A stretch of 37,057 nt of DNA from a virus: the IMG/VR virus record IMGVR_UViG_3300030943_000085, positions 1-37,057 of that record; one strand, 5' to 3'. The position numbers were made by a program, and so were the translations under genes. The notes beneath the pieces were generated by a model. That model made no database searches. It was not told the DNA's origin and worked only from the letters and a program-made list of their open reading frames with translations. Shown piece after piece: positions 21,804 through 30,131 of this stretch. Positions within the stretch are counted from its first letter, which is position 1, and every line of letters starts with the position of its first letter.

Positions 21804-22444
21804 ACTTCACTGATTAAAAAATCTTCATCACTGGAACATTGCATTTCATATTGAATAAGTCCTGGTTTACCTTGTACCGGACTAATCGACAAACTTTCAA
21901 TAGCAATACGTGATATGTACTTTTCTTCAAAAATTCTTCCTTTCACCTTAATACTACCTGCAATTTCATGCATCCGAATTAAAAAATACTGCTGTTGCTT
22001 TGCTGACTTTTGACCCACGCGACTATAATCATCGAGTAATAGTCCGCGTATATTGATTTTCCAGTCATCAAATCCAAATATCTCTTTAACTGTGCCACCG
22101 CTTCCAATCGTTGGTGTTTTGGTGATATTCTTATTCCTTGAAAAATCTACAATCGTTGCGACTGGAAATTCAAATTCCGTAAAATCTTTGTCAACAAGTT
22201 TGCCGTCAACACTATAAACTTTATAAGGAACATCGCCAGGAATAGCCCAGAAAGTACCAACTACCGGTGTACCAAACTGGCTCATCCGATCATAAGCAAC
22301 TATATTCTCAATACTAACATTATAAACAGCATCAACCGAACTTTTTTCAGTTCCTGGAATATGATATACAGCAACACCAAAAACCTCACCCAGCAAATTT
22401 ATTGCCGTATCAATTCCAATTCCAAGCGGTCTGTATTCGTTCAT
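21800..22444 (-). CDS. DUF6046-type tail/baseplate protein
   Basis: The 214-residue protein matches the DUF6046-like pattern: V-G-T-F-W-A-I-P-G-D-V, F-E-F-P-V-A-T-I-V-D-F-S-R, then T-V-K-E-I-F-G-F-D-D-W-K-I-N-I-R-G. It lies between the tape measure and hub genes, where Mu has the DNA-circularisation protein N (gp43), a baseplate component. Probably the LysM-less counterpart of that protein. Confidence 0.6.
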   Translation of the reverse strand: MNEYRPLGIGIDTAINLLGEVFGVAVYHIPGTEKSSVDAVYNVSIENIVAYDRMSQFGTPVVGTFWAIPGDVPYKVYSVDGKLVDKDFTEFEFPVATIVDFSRNKNITKTPTIGSGGTVKEIFGFDDWKINIRGLLLDDYSRVGQKSAKQQQYFLIRMHEIAGSIKVKGRIFEEKYISRIAIESLSISPVQGKPGLIQYEMQCSSDEDFLISEV

Positions 22445-22446
22445 AA

Positions 22447-24264
22447 TTACTGAAGTGCTACCGTTGCATCTCTCAACCGGTCATTTATAACTCTTACCAC
22501 ACGTTCCGCAATGGCTTCCACATCGCTTCCTTCACTCACAGTGAAGTAATTTTTAATATCAATCCGTTGCGTGATGCTTTTCACACCACCAACGCCACCA
22601 CCAGAACCGGATAAACCGCCTTTTCCACCACTACCTAATGCAGTTGGTTGAATGATTGGCGATGTTTTATCTTTTGAAAGGTCTGTGTCTTTTTTCTTTT
22701 TTGCTTCAGTATCTGCCGCTTTTTTCTTATCAATAGCATCAACTTCAGAAACTCCTTTCTGATAAGCCGAACCAATCTTCTTACCGGCAGCTGCAGCATT
22801 TTTTATTGCATTCTGATCAGCTGTAACACCTAATAAATCAGCACCGGCTTGTTTTGCTGTAGCCCAGGCTTCTTTGAAATTTCCTGAGAATAATTGTCCT
22901 ATTGCCTTTGCCAGTCCACCCAATCCGGATAGAATTCCTTTAATGCGATCAACAACGTATTCCTTAATGATATTTCCAAAACCTTTGATAGTTTCCCAGG
23001 TTGCCATAATACCACCGCGAAAAACACCAAATTTGTCCCAGGCATACATAATAGTTCCGACCAATAACGCAACGCCGGCAATCACTAAACCGATAGGATT
23101 GGCATCCATAGCTATATTCCAAAGCCATTGTGCCGCCGTAATAATTCCGTAACCGATAGCAACAAAACCGAATTTGTCAATAACAAAAACAAGCATATCA
23201 CCCAGGGCTTTTATTGGATAACTCAAATACTCAAGTACAGCACCTATTGTCCGCATGGTATCAACCACACCATCACCGGTTGATTTTGTACCGGTCAGAA
23301 ATTCAAGAACTCCACCCACTTCACCCAAAAATTCTGAAATGTAGTTCCATGCAGTTTTGAAAACTAAAGAAATTGTATCCCATATCGGAGCAATAGCAGT
23401 CATTACCGGCTGCATATTTTCACCAATTCTGGTAAAAATATCTTTCATAAACAAAGCGATACTTTCTAAGCCTGGAGCTAACACTTTTTGTATTCCAACA
23501 ACCGCTTCACCCATTTGTAGTTGAATTCCACCGACAGCCTTATTATAACGTGCCAATGGGTCAGCATCAAAAGCAGCTTTAGCAGAACCGCCAAACTCAG
23601 TATTAAGCTCTTTGAGAATCAGAGTTTGCGCTTCAGCTTTTTTCCCGTTGGCCACTAAGTTTTTGATAACTTCAGTTTGCTCTTTGTTGAAATTTACCCC
23701 AACCCTTCTAAGTGCTGTAATACCACGTTCAGGATCTTGAAGTGCTTTTCCAACCTGAACAGCCGTAGAACTCAAATCCTGTTTCATACGGACACTCATA
23801 TCCGCAATAGCCTGTGACGCAGTACCGAAAGTTTTTGAAGTTATATCCGGAAATGTAACCAGGATAGACTGCATGGATAATAAATCAGTTCTACTCAATT
23901 TTGAATTTGAGCTGATTTGTTTTGCAATATCTCCAATACTTTGCATGGTCATTCCTGCAGCATAACCGGTACTCTTTAGACCGGCTTCAATTTGCGCTTC
24001 AGCTGCATGTAATTCGTGAGCTTTTTCAATGCCTTTGTCCATCATAGAGATGAACTGAAACATTCCGAAACCAATCCCCAAACCGCCTAAAATCTTTCCT
24101 GGAAGATTAGCGATTCCATTCATCTTACCCGCTAAACCGTTTACTTCAGTACCAACTTTTTCAACTCCTTTTGCCGCATTGACTGAATGAGTAACCACAT
24201 TCTTCATAGGTGAAGAAATATGATCAACTAATTCAAGTATCCAACTGGTTGTTTGTGCTGACAT
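22447..24264 (-). CDS. Tail tape measure protein
   Basis: The 605-residue protein sets tail length. The N-terminus is helical and the middle has hydrophobic stretches (V-F-V-I-D-K-F-G-F-V-A-I-G-Y-G-I and I-G-L-V-I-A-G-V-A-L-L-V-G-T-I). The C-terminus has a Lys-rich tract, a Gly/Ser-rich linker and a beta domain. It follows the frameshifted tail chaperone, the standard order. At about 600 residues it predicts a short contractile tail. The frameshift product of the upstream gene overlaps its first 32 bases. Confidence 0.85.
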   Translation of the reverse strand: MSAQTTSWILELVDHISSPMKNVVTHSVNAAKGVEKVGTEVNGLAGKMNGIANLPGKILGGLGIGFGMFQFISMMDKGIEKAHELHAAEAQIEAGLKSTGYAAGMTMQSIGDIAKQISSNSKLSRTDLLSMQSILVTFPDITSKTFGTASQAIADMSVRMKQDLSSTAVQVGKALQDPERGITALRRVGVNFNKEQTEVIKNLVANGKKAEAQTLILKELNTEFGGSAKAAFDADPLARYNKAVGGIQLQMGEAVVGIQKVLAPGLESIALFMKDIFTRIGENMQPVMTAIAPIWDTISLVFKTAWNYISEFLGEVGGVLEFLTGTKSTGDGVVDTMRTIGAVLEYLSYPIKALGDMLVFVIDKFGFVAIGYGIITAAQWLWNIAMDANPIGLVIAGVALLVGTIMYAWDKFGVFRGGIMATWETIKGFGNIIKEYVVDRIKGILSGLGGLAKAIGQLFSGNFKEAWATAKQAGADLLGVTADQNAIKNAAAAGKKIGSAYQKGVSEVDAIDKKKAADTEAKKKKDTDLSKDKTSPIIQPTALGSGGKGGLSGSGGGVGGVKSITQRIDIKNYFTVSEGSDVEAIAERVVRVINDRLRDATVALQ

Positions 24265-24484
24265 TACTGTTTATTGCGTTGAGAATTTCAGCTGCAGCAT
24301 CGATTAGGGCAGCCTTTTGGTTTGCGTGGTTTACTTTGGTGATATATTGCCATTCAGCATAAAGCTTACACCACTTGTCAAACGTGATTGTATCAGGGTC
24401 GATGCCGTATTCGTGCCTGATTATGGCATCGACCTGACTGATTAAATCATCATCTTGTATTTGTTCGCGCCTTATGCTTTGTCT
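24233..24484 (-). CDS. Tail assembly chaperone extension (-1 frameshift product)
   Basis: This frame has no start codon of its own but is open from the slippery site to a TGA at 24233. It encodes 83 residues, R-Q-S-I-R-R-E-Q-I-Q-D-D-D-L then I-S-Q-V-D-A-I-I-R-H-E-Y-G-I-D and ending N-Q-L-D-T. The content fits the second part of a gpG-gpGT type chaperone. It is reached by a -1 shift on T-TTT-TTA (24490-24484), giving a fusion of about 258 residues. Confidence 0.75.
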   Translation of the reverse strand, partial: RQSIRREQIQDDDLISQVDAIIRHEYGIDPDTITFDKWCKLYAEWQYITKVNHANQKAALIDAAAEILNAINSNVSTNNQLDT

Positions 24485-25008
24485 AAAAAACTTCCGTATG
24501 GCTTCAGGAAATTATCAACCTCCGAAGCAAGCCCTAAATAAACCAAACCGTTGGTCTTAAGAGCCTCCACATCTCCACCTACTATCAGGTTCTTTATGAA
24601 TGCTTCAATATATTCGTCAGTCTTACCGGATTTAGCATAATTCATCATCATTTTAATGGTACCTGGGTCTGGACGTTTAACTGCATAACTATAAAACTCT
24701 CCTGGTTCTATCAAAGTGCCTGATTCATCATAAGTTGGAGCCTCCAACACCACGGTAAGAATCTTTAGTTTACCAAATTGAGATGTCAGATCACCAAGTT
24801 CTTTGACTGAAATAGTGCAATTATCCTTTACATAGCTTGCTAACGGTACGACAGCAAACGAAGCAGCAGCTTCTACCATATGTTTGGGCGAAATATGTTG
24901 TGCATAATGCATTACCGTACTACACGCCTGGGCGTTACCAAACGAGAAAAATAAAGTAGCCATAACAGCCACCAAAAGCAATAATTTGAATTTAAAATGT
25001 CCTTTCAT
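24472..25008 (-). CDS. Tail assembly chaperone with N-terminal signal-like segment
   Basis: The 178-residue protein is in the tail chaperone position between tube and tape measure. Residues from about 90 show the family pattern F-Y-S-Y-A-V-K-R-P-D-P-G-T-I-K-M and F-I-K-N-L-I-V-G-G-D. The N-terminus is unusual: K-F-K-L-L-L-L-V-A-V-M-A-T-L-F-F-S-F-G-N then A-Q-A-C, a clear signal peptide or lipobox-like segment. I chose the ATG at 25008 because the longer frame opens with TTG at 25035. Its last codons contain the frameshift heptamer. Confidence 0.7.
   Translation of the reverse strand: MKGHFKFKLLLLVAVMATLFFSFGNAQACSTVMHYAQHISPKHMVEAAASFAVVPLASYVKDNCTISVKELGDLTSQFGKLKILTVVLEAPTYDESGTLIEPGEFYSYAVKRPDPGTIKMMMNYAKSGKTDEYIEAFIKNLIVGGDVEALKTNGLVYLGLASEVDNFLKPYGSFLDKA
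24484..24490 (-). promoter_or_regulatory. -1 ribosomal frameshift slippery heptamer
   Basis: Read on the minus strand, the sequence T-TTT-TTA lies in the correct register for X-XXY-YYZ, four codons before the zero-frame stop. The alternative frame past it stays open for 83 codons. This is the standard site for tail chaperone frameshifting in long-tailed phages. Confidence 0.8.
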
Positions 25009-25038
25009 AATCGTAAAATTTTGTTGTAAAATCAATAG

Positions 25039-25055
25039 CTTAAATACTGTTTAAA
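25039..25055. repeat. Paired TTTAAA box upstream of tail chaperone
   Basis: CTTAAA at 25039-25044 and TTTAAA at 25050-25055, 11 bp apart. It lies about 30 bases upstream of the minus-strand chaperone start and adjoins a 9-bp hairpin CGTATCCGG/CCGGATACG (25056-25064 with 25092-25100). Confidence 0.55.
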
Positions 25056-25100
25056 CGTATCCGGACGGCTGACGCATTCGTCTTAATTCCGCCGGATACG
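25056..25100. promoter_or_regulatory. Hairpin between tail tube and chaperone genes
   Basis: CGTATCCGG (25056-25064) pairs with CCGGATACG (25092-25100). On the minus strand no T-run follows the stem, so it is more likely an RNA-stability or partial termination element that lets tube protein exceed chaperone. A CCCTTTAGGGG fragment like the G-rich elements lies beside it at about 25111-25121. Confidence 0.5.
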
Positions 25101-25125
25101 GTTTCTTATTTCCCTTTAGGGGTTC

Positions 25126-25572
25126 TTATACGTTCCAGGCAATTTTACCAAACACAGCTAAATCGCATTTGTAAGCAATAGTCTTGTCACCCTGCTTTAC
25201 AGCTACGCCGCGACCTTTAAACTTGCAATACGGAATGATATCGGTAGTTTTTACACGATCACGTTCATACTCAGCAATGATATTAAATGGTGGAACATCG
25301 GTAATTGAAGCCCCTTTTGGCAATGCTGCCTGAATAGCGTCCCATTCTTCTTTGAAAAGGGTTATGGAGCATTTAGCTTCATAGTTACCTTCACCGTAAC
25401 CGACAAAGAACATCCCTGCACCGCGAGCACCTTCCATTTCCATGGTGTCATCATAGCTCAATTCGGTTATACCTTCCACATCACGACCCAGAAGATTTAC
25501 GGTCAATGCATTCCATCCGGCCATCAAACCGAACTTATTTACAATGGTTGTATATTTTTTAGTATCAGTCAT
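25126..25572 (-). CDS. Tail tube protein
   Basis: The 148-residue protein immediately follows the sheath gene, as tube genes do in contractile phages. It has a strand-rich composition, with S-Y-D-D-T-M-E-M-E-G-A-R-G and Y-G-E-G-N-Y-E-A-K-C-S-I-T-L like other Mu-like tube proteins. It would polymerise in hexameric rings inside the sheath. Expected length for Mu gpM-type tubes is similar. Confidence 0.7.
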   Translation of the reverse strand: MTDTKKYTTIVNKFGLMAGWNALTVNLLGRDVEGITELSYDDTMEMEGARGAGMFFVGYGEGNYEAKCSITLFKEEWDAIQAALPKGASITDVPPFNIIAEYERDRVKTTDIIPYCKFKGRGVAVKQGDKTIAYKCDLAVFGKIAWNV

Positions 25573-25574
25573 GA

Positions 25575-26825
25575 TTATGAAATTTTAGAAGTTAAACCTA
25601 AATCGACATTGAATTCGTGAACAATATCACCTACCTGTACCTGTGCAGTTACAGCCATAGGCGTTTGCGCGTTTACATTTTGAGTCGGATTGATATACAC
25701 GTCAACAGCATCAGCATTACCAATATTCACCATACTTGCAGTCAATTTATCAACTACTTTTTGTTGTGTACCACTAATCCATGTTGTTTTAATTGTACCA
25801 TCAGTTTCTTTAGGAACTTTCGACCGTACAAGCGGAATCAGAGTAGTACGAATGATTCGTGCAGCCTTATTCCAGATACAGTTGAAATTAAAGAAAGCAT
25901 AATCGCTTGTTGCTTCAACTGCCGTTGGACAACCGGACAAATACCAACCATCGTATTGCTCAAATTTACCGACGTAGATATATCCTTTATTACTCAACGA
26001 AGTTTGTTGAGCCCCTGACAATGCCGAAAACAAAGTCCCATCACTCAAAGCCGCACTAGTCCATTTTCCAAGGGTTGCATCGGCTATTGAAAAAGCTTCA
26101 TTTCCCTTTTTAGCCGACGGCTTATTTTCAATATTTACAGAACCTAAGTCTTCATGCACTTTGCGTACAGCTACAGAACCCAACACAGTACCCACAGCAC
26201 CATGAGTTGCATAAGCAACATTCAAAGAAGCCTGAGCAGGGTCATGCATATCAACTACGCTGATATTAGGAGCTGCAAGCGTACGCAAATCGAATAGATC
26301 AGTACCGGTATTATGAAAATCCGCATTAGCAGCTTTTGCCTTCCCTTCCAGGAACACACCATCAATCAGAATCTTTTCAGTAGCGAAGGCATTTACCCAA
26401 GCCTGTAATGCCAATGCATCAGTATTGATCACGTCAACAGTAGATGAAGCAATACCGGCTATACCTATTACATTTCTACCAGCTACACCACGAATAGCAG
26501 CTTTGACATCATCATCAGCTACCAAAGCAGCAATGGTTGTCGTTTTCACCACCGGAAGCAAATAATACGTGAACCCCGGACACAACCTGAACATTTCGTC
26601 CAAATGGTAGTGAACCAGTTCACTGTTATTATTATCCGATGCAGCAGTAATACCCAACGCTTCGACACTTGTAATGTCTAGGCATTCGATTACTGTTTTA
26701 TGAACAACCTTACCGGCTATTGGAGTGACACCACATATCAGTACAATAACCCTATCCTGACTATCAGTGGAGCGACCCAAACCGCCGTTAAGCTTGTTTA
26801 TATTAGCACCTGTAAACGTTCCCAT
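25575..26825 (-). CDS. Contractile tail sheath protein (DUF2586-like)
   Basis: The 416-residue protein resembles sheath proteins of Mu-like phages of Bacteroidetes: N-terminal R-V-I-V-L-I-C-G-V-T-P, central E-M-F-R-L-C-P-G-F-T-Y-Y-L-L-P, then Q-A-W-V-N-A-F-A-T-E-K-I-L-I, and C-terminal E-F-N-V-D-L-G-L-T-S-K-I. It is just shorter than Mu gpL. The presence of a sheath shows that the tail is contractile. It overlaps the preceding gene by one base. Confidence 0.8.
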   Translation of the reverse strand: MGTFTGANINKLNGGLGRSTDSQDRVIVLICGVTPIAGKVVHKTVIECLDITSVEALGITAASDNNNSELVHYHLDEMFRLCPGFTYYLLPVVKTTTIAALVADDDVKAAIRGVAGRNVIGIAGIASSTVDVINTDALALQAWVNAFATEKILIDGVFLEGKAKAANADFHNTGTDLFDLRTLAAPNISVVDMHDPAQASLNVAYATHGAVGTVLGSVAVRKVHEDLGSVNIENKPSAKKGNEAFSIADATLGKWTSAALSDGTLFSALSGAQQTSLSNKGYIYVGKFEQYDGWYLSGCPTAVEATSDYAFFNFNCIWNKAARIIRTTLIPLVRSKVPKETDGTIKTTWISGTQQKVVDKLTASMVNIGNADAVDVYINPTQNVNAQTPMAVTAQVQVGDIVHEFNVDLGLTSKIS

Positions 26826-27217
26826 TATTCAGCGGCTTTTAAAGTTTCAAGTTTTTTTGCAGCAGCAGCAATCACCGTTTTGCGGGCATCACCTGCAGCA
26901 AGTTCATTCACTGCCTCAGCAGTTTCGGCAGCTTCAATAAGTGCAATCACTTCATCGGCTGTTTTTTTCTCTTTACTACCTTCGGCTTTCGATTCGAAAT
27001 CATCACGCGTAAACGTTTCTAACTTCAGTTCTTTACCGTACGAATTCACCTTACTGTGATTCTTAGCAGCAGCATCGCTTTGGTCTGAAATAAATGCCTG
27101 ACCGTCGCTGGCCACAATCACCTTATGAGCATCAGAATATCTATTTAAAATATCTTTTGCCACTTCCTTTTGTTCATCCTTACTTAGGACTTTTAATTCG
27201 GCTTTCTTTGTTTCCAT
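26825..27217 (-). CDS. Hypothetical head/tail-region protein
   Basis: The 130-residue protein is rich in Ala, Glu and Lys. A strand-like N-terminal part (H-K-V-I-V-A-S-D-G-Q-A-F-I-S) is followed by an acidic linker and a helical Ala-rich C-terminus (E-T-A-E-A-V-N-E-L-A-A-G-D). It lies between capsid and sheath, where Mu-like phages have small head-completion or decoration proteins. Not assigned further. Confidence 0.6.
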   Translation of the reverse strand: METKKAELKVLSKDEQKEVAKDILNRYSDAHKVIVASDGQAFISDQSDAAAKNHSKVNSYGKELKLETFTRDDFESKAEGSKEKKTADEVIALIEAAETAEAVNELAAGDARKTVIAAAAKKLETLKAAE

Positions 27218-27259
27218 TATTATGTTGAATGAAAATGAATATTAATGTTTTTTACATAT

Positions 27260-27293
27260 ACTTTCCCAAAGTTTATTTCAACTTTGGGAAAGT
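27260..27293. promoter_or_regulatory. Strong hairpin between capsid gene and next gene
   Basis: ACTTTCCCAAAGT (27260-27272), 8-base loop, ACTTTGGGAAAGT (27281-27293): a perfect 13-bp stem. It sits just downstream of the major capsid gene on the minus strand, without a clear T-run. It may stabilise capsid mRNA or act as a partial terminator that keeps tail genes below capsid level. Confidence 0.6.
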
Positions 27294-27308
27294 TATAGAG
27301 GTGTTAGC

Positions 27309-28235
27309 TTACGGTACAATACCGCTAATCAATGCACCAACTGCAACATCCTGAATGCGATCAACAATACCGTAAGCTTGCAAACGGAATTTTGATGTTG
27401 GTGATTTACTTTTTGTATCGGTAGTTTCAGGCGAGTACAGAATTTTTACTGAGTCAATCCATGCAACAGTATTTGGAGCATAGTAGAACACAGATGCATA
27501 TCTATCAGTCGAACCAAGTGCAGCACCTTTTGCTTTCTTTACATTGGCCGAAGTATAAGCAACAGAAGCATTGTTTTCGAAGAATTTGAAGCCCAATACA
27601 CTGCGAACTTTACCCGTTGTTGGGTCAAAGAACACATTATTCGATGCGAAAAATGCTGCTGTTTTTGTATCAAGAATTAAGTCACCTGAATGTTCTGCAC
27701 AAAGAACCATGTAAATCTGATTTGGGTCAGCCAAGTTCAATGCTTTCACCTTTTGAAGATAGTTAACCAAATCTTCAAATGTCAAACGTTTACGACCAGT
27801 ACCATCGTTAGCACCGGTAGTACGCATCACTGGCATTTTTACATTTGTATCGTTCGAAGGAGCAAGTTTCCAAATTGCATGGTCACGAAATCCCATTTTA
27901 AACTTTTCTGAATGCTTAGTTCTTACGGAACTACGTTTGTCAAATGACAATGCCTTCATTTCGGCATCAGTAACAGCGGTTGGAGCTGTATCGTAAACCT
28001 CCCAAGCAACAAATCCCTTACCGCCTGGCATTGAAGTATCAGTAAAGTCCTCAGTGTTGTCCACAAAGAACTGAACGTTATTTTCAAGTTTATTGAACTT
28101 CAAACCATCAGATGTTTTTGCACCTTCATCAGGTTTTCCAAGCGTTTGAATAAACGCATCATCCATGTTTTGGAATTCATCCAACAACTTTGGAGACACA
28201 TACTGGTTAAGCCAGTTACCTTCAGTGTATACCAT
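27309..28235 (-). CDS. Major capsid protein
   Basis: The 308-residue protein lies directly after the protease/scaffold gene, the standard head order. The sequence is that of Bacteroidetes Mu-like capsids: Y-V-S-P-K-L-L-D-E-F-Q-N-M-D-D-A-F, then E-V-Y-D-T-A-P-T, the central E-D-L-V-N-Y-L-Q-K-V, and C-terminal S-K-F-R-L-Q-A-Y-G-I-V. It would form the icosahedral shell. A rare AGGAG Shine-Dalgarno-like sequence lies 10 bases before the ATG, suggesting high translation. Confidence 0.78.
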   Translation of the reverse strand: MVYTEGNWLNQYVSPKLLDEFQNMDDAFIQTLGKPDEGAKTSDGLKFNKLENNVQFFVDNTEDFTDTSMPGGKGFVAWEVYDTAPTAVTDAEMKALSFDKRSSVRTKHSEKFKMGFRDHAIWKLAPSNDTNVKMPVMRTTGANDGTGRKRLTFEDLVNYLQKVKALNLADPNQIYMVLCAEHSGDLILDTKTAAFFASNNVFFDPTTGKVRSVLGFKFFENNASVAYTSANVKKAKGAALGSTDRYASVFYYAPNTVAWIDSVKILYSPETTDTKSKSPTSKFRLQAYGIVDRIQDVAVGALISGIVP

Positions 28236-28255
28236 TTTTTTTAATCTCCTATAAA
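28236..28255 (-). promoter_or_regulatory. Strong ribosome binding site before capsid gene
   Basis: Read on the minus strand: TATAGGAGATTAAAAAAA then ATG. AGGAG is complementary to the 16S rRNA tail. Bacteroidetes genes seldom use such a site, so it marks the most highly made protein. Confidence 0.5.
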
Positions 28256-29389
28256 TTAATTAATACCTTTTCTGTTTTTCCAATCAGCAAATAAAGCCGC
28301 AAATACTTCCGATTTATTTTCTGCCAAATCAGCTAACAATGCAGGATTTTCAGCCTCCAATTGTTCGTACGACTTACCGTTGTAAGTCTTAGTTCCATTT
28401 TCAGCAGACACCACAATTTCACTCGACAAAGCACTCACTACCTGAACAGCTTCAAGAACCTTGATAGTAGTTTCGTAGTTAGCTTCGAGCATAGTCTGCC
28501 AGTTGGCGCGAGTGTCCGCAGTAATGCGGTGTTCCTTTTCAGCTTTATCAAGGGCTGCCTTGATGTTAGCCGCTTTTTCAGTTTTTTCCTTTTGAGCTGT
28601 AGCAGCTACTAAGGCATCATAATCACCGGCTTTCTTTGCATTTTCAGCAATTTTAGCAGTAATCTCAGGTTCAGTTGCAGTTGCAGCCAAACCAAGCGTG
28701 AGAGCAATAGCTTGTAAATTCATTTCGTTATCTTTATTTTGGTTTAAAATAATATATTCAGGTGAGAAGTCGAGCGGCGAACCACTGGCTTTAATTGATG
28801 CGGCCAAAGCCTGGGTAACCTTAACCGGTTCTTTTACTTCAGTTACAAAACCCCAGTCTTTTGCTTCCTGGGCTGTCATCCAAAAATCACCACCATCCCA
28901 TTTAGCTAGGAAATCAGGCTCAGGCTTTTTTAGTTTTGCTTTGTATGAACCATAGTATGAAATTGTCATATTCTTGAGCAACTTCAAATAATTCTCCATA
29001 TCAGTTTCAGTTCCATAAACTGAACCAGCCGGCTTATGAATCATAAACTGACCATTCTTAGCCATCAGGAATGAAGTTGCATTCACAGCAATATAAGTTC
29101 CGGCACTTGCTACAATTGCACCACCCTCACCGGTATACGAACCAAAAATTTCTATGAGTATGTTTACAATTTCATTGGCCTGAAAACAGTCACCGCCATT
29201 TGTCATCAAATAAACCAGGCACGAAGTAGCACCGGCATCCTTTACCTCCTGGCATCGTTCCCTGAAATCAATGGCATTATTATCACCCCATTCCGAAATG
29301 TTTCCAATAATGTCAACGCGACCTACCGTTCCTTCCGATTTAATACTAATTTGCAATCCTGGCATAAGCTCTAAAATTTGTTGTTTCAT
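28256..29389 (-). CDS. ClpP-like head maturation protease with scaffold domain
   Basis: The 377-residue protein starts the leftward late operon. Residues 1-190 form a ClpP/S14-type serine protease: Ser95 in I-V-A-S-A-G and His118 in F-M-I-H-K-P are the probable catalytic residues. Residues after about 220 are helical and charged, like the scaffold fused to head proteases in Mu-like phages. An internal ATG for residue Met223 (complement at 28721-28723), preceded by an A-rich leader, could yield a separate 155-residue scaffold as Mu gpZ arises inside gpI. Confidence 0.8.
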   Translation of the reverse strand: MKQQILELMPGLQISIKSEGTVGRVDIIGNISEWGDNNAIDFRERCQEVKDAGATSCLVYLMTNGGDCFQANEIVNILIEIFGSYTGEGGAIVASAGTYIAVNATSFLMAKNGQFMIHKPAGSVYGTETDMENYLKLLKNMTISYYGSYKAKLKKPEPDFLAKWDGGDFWMTAQEAKDWGFVTEVKEPVKVTQALAASIKASGSPLDFSPEYIILNQNKDNEMNLQAIALTLGLAATATEPEITAKIAENAKKAGDYDALVAATAQKEKTEKAANIKAALDKAEKEHRITADTRANWQTMLEANYETTIKVLEAVQVVSALSSEIVVSAENGTKTYNGKSYEQLEAENPALLADLAENKSEVFAALFADWKNRKGIN

Positions 29390-29424
29390 AATCGAATCGG
29401 CAACAAATGTAAAGCGTTATTTAT

Positions 29425-29517
29425 GTAGATAAAAATCACGTTTTCATGTACTTACGAATTTTATAGTACAAAATAAAATTCATTTAGTAGAACATAAAAT
29501 TCTTATTGTAGATAAAA
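29425..29517. repeat. 21-bp iterons in the divergent late promoter region
   Basis: Three units at 21-bp steps (29455, 29476, 29497) share AAATTCxTTxxGTAG or close variants; GTAC/GTAG lie at 29466, 29487 and 29508. A related GTAGATAAAA lies at 29425 and again at 29508. Two helical turns per step place them on one DNA face, which fits binding sites for a late activator. Confidence 0.5.
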
Positions 29518-29521
29518 TCAT

Positions 29522-29556
29522 GTTTTGTTTTTCCACGTAAATAGGTACAACTTTGC
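29522..29556 (+). promoter_or_regulatory. Putative rightward late promoter
   Basis: TTTG near 29523 and CAACTTTG near 29549 are about 20 bp apart; the second is one mismatch from TAnnTTTG. It precedes the small terminase ATG at 29576. The weak -7 box suggests activator dependence. Confidence 0.4.
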
Positions 29557-29575
29557 ATAAAAATCAGAGCAAAAA

Positions 29576-30130
29576 ATGAGAAAAAACAAGGCTGTAAGAA
29601 AAAAGATTGACCGGAAGCCAAAACTTACGGATGCCGAATATCAAAAGCTTAAGTTTACTGGATATGAGTATGTAGTTGTCCAGGGAAAAACCCAAAAGGA
29701 AACGGCTGAACTGTTAGGACTCACCGAACAGACAATTTCGGACTGGGCACGCACAGGCGGTTGGAAGGAACAACGCGAAGGCAGGCAACAGTCATCACGC
29801 ACTGAAGCTGAAAACATCCGTCAAATCATCCGGATAAACTCAGAACGCCGGTTAGAAATTGAGGGTGAAATAGCAACTGCAGTAAGAACAGCAAATAAAA
29901 GTTTAGAGTCAACACTTCGTTCTGAAGCCAATTGTTTATCTGATAATTCAGCAAAGTGGGCTAAAACATTGCGCGATATGGAGAAAAACAACAAGTACTC
30001 ACTTGGAGAACTCATCAACATGATGGACGATCTGTTTACCGACATGCGCCAACACGACCCCGAACTATTTGAGAAAACGATCGCTTTCCAACAATACTAC
30101 ATTCGCAAAAAGACACAGGAGCTAGGGTAA
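29576..30130 (+). CDS. Terminase small subunit
   Basis: The 184-residue protein has a helix-turn-helix K-E-T-A-E-L-L-G-L-T-E-Q-T-I-S-D-W-A-R near residues 40-58, followed by a G-G-W-K-E-Q-R-E motif seen in many small terminases, and long C-terminal helices. It would recognise the pac site near the phage left end and guide headful packaging. It starts the rightward late operon, opposite to Mu where the order is on one strand. Confidence 0.7.
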   Translation: MRKNKAVRKKIDRKPKLTDAEYQKLKFTGYEYVVVQGKTQKETAELLGLTEQTISDWARTGGWKEQREGRQQSSRTEAENIRQIIRINSERRLEIEGEIATAVRTANKSLESTLRSEANCLSDNSAKWAKTLRDMEKNNKYSLGELINMMDDLFTDMRQHDPELFEKTIAFQQYYIRKKTQELG

Positions 30131-30131
30131 C

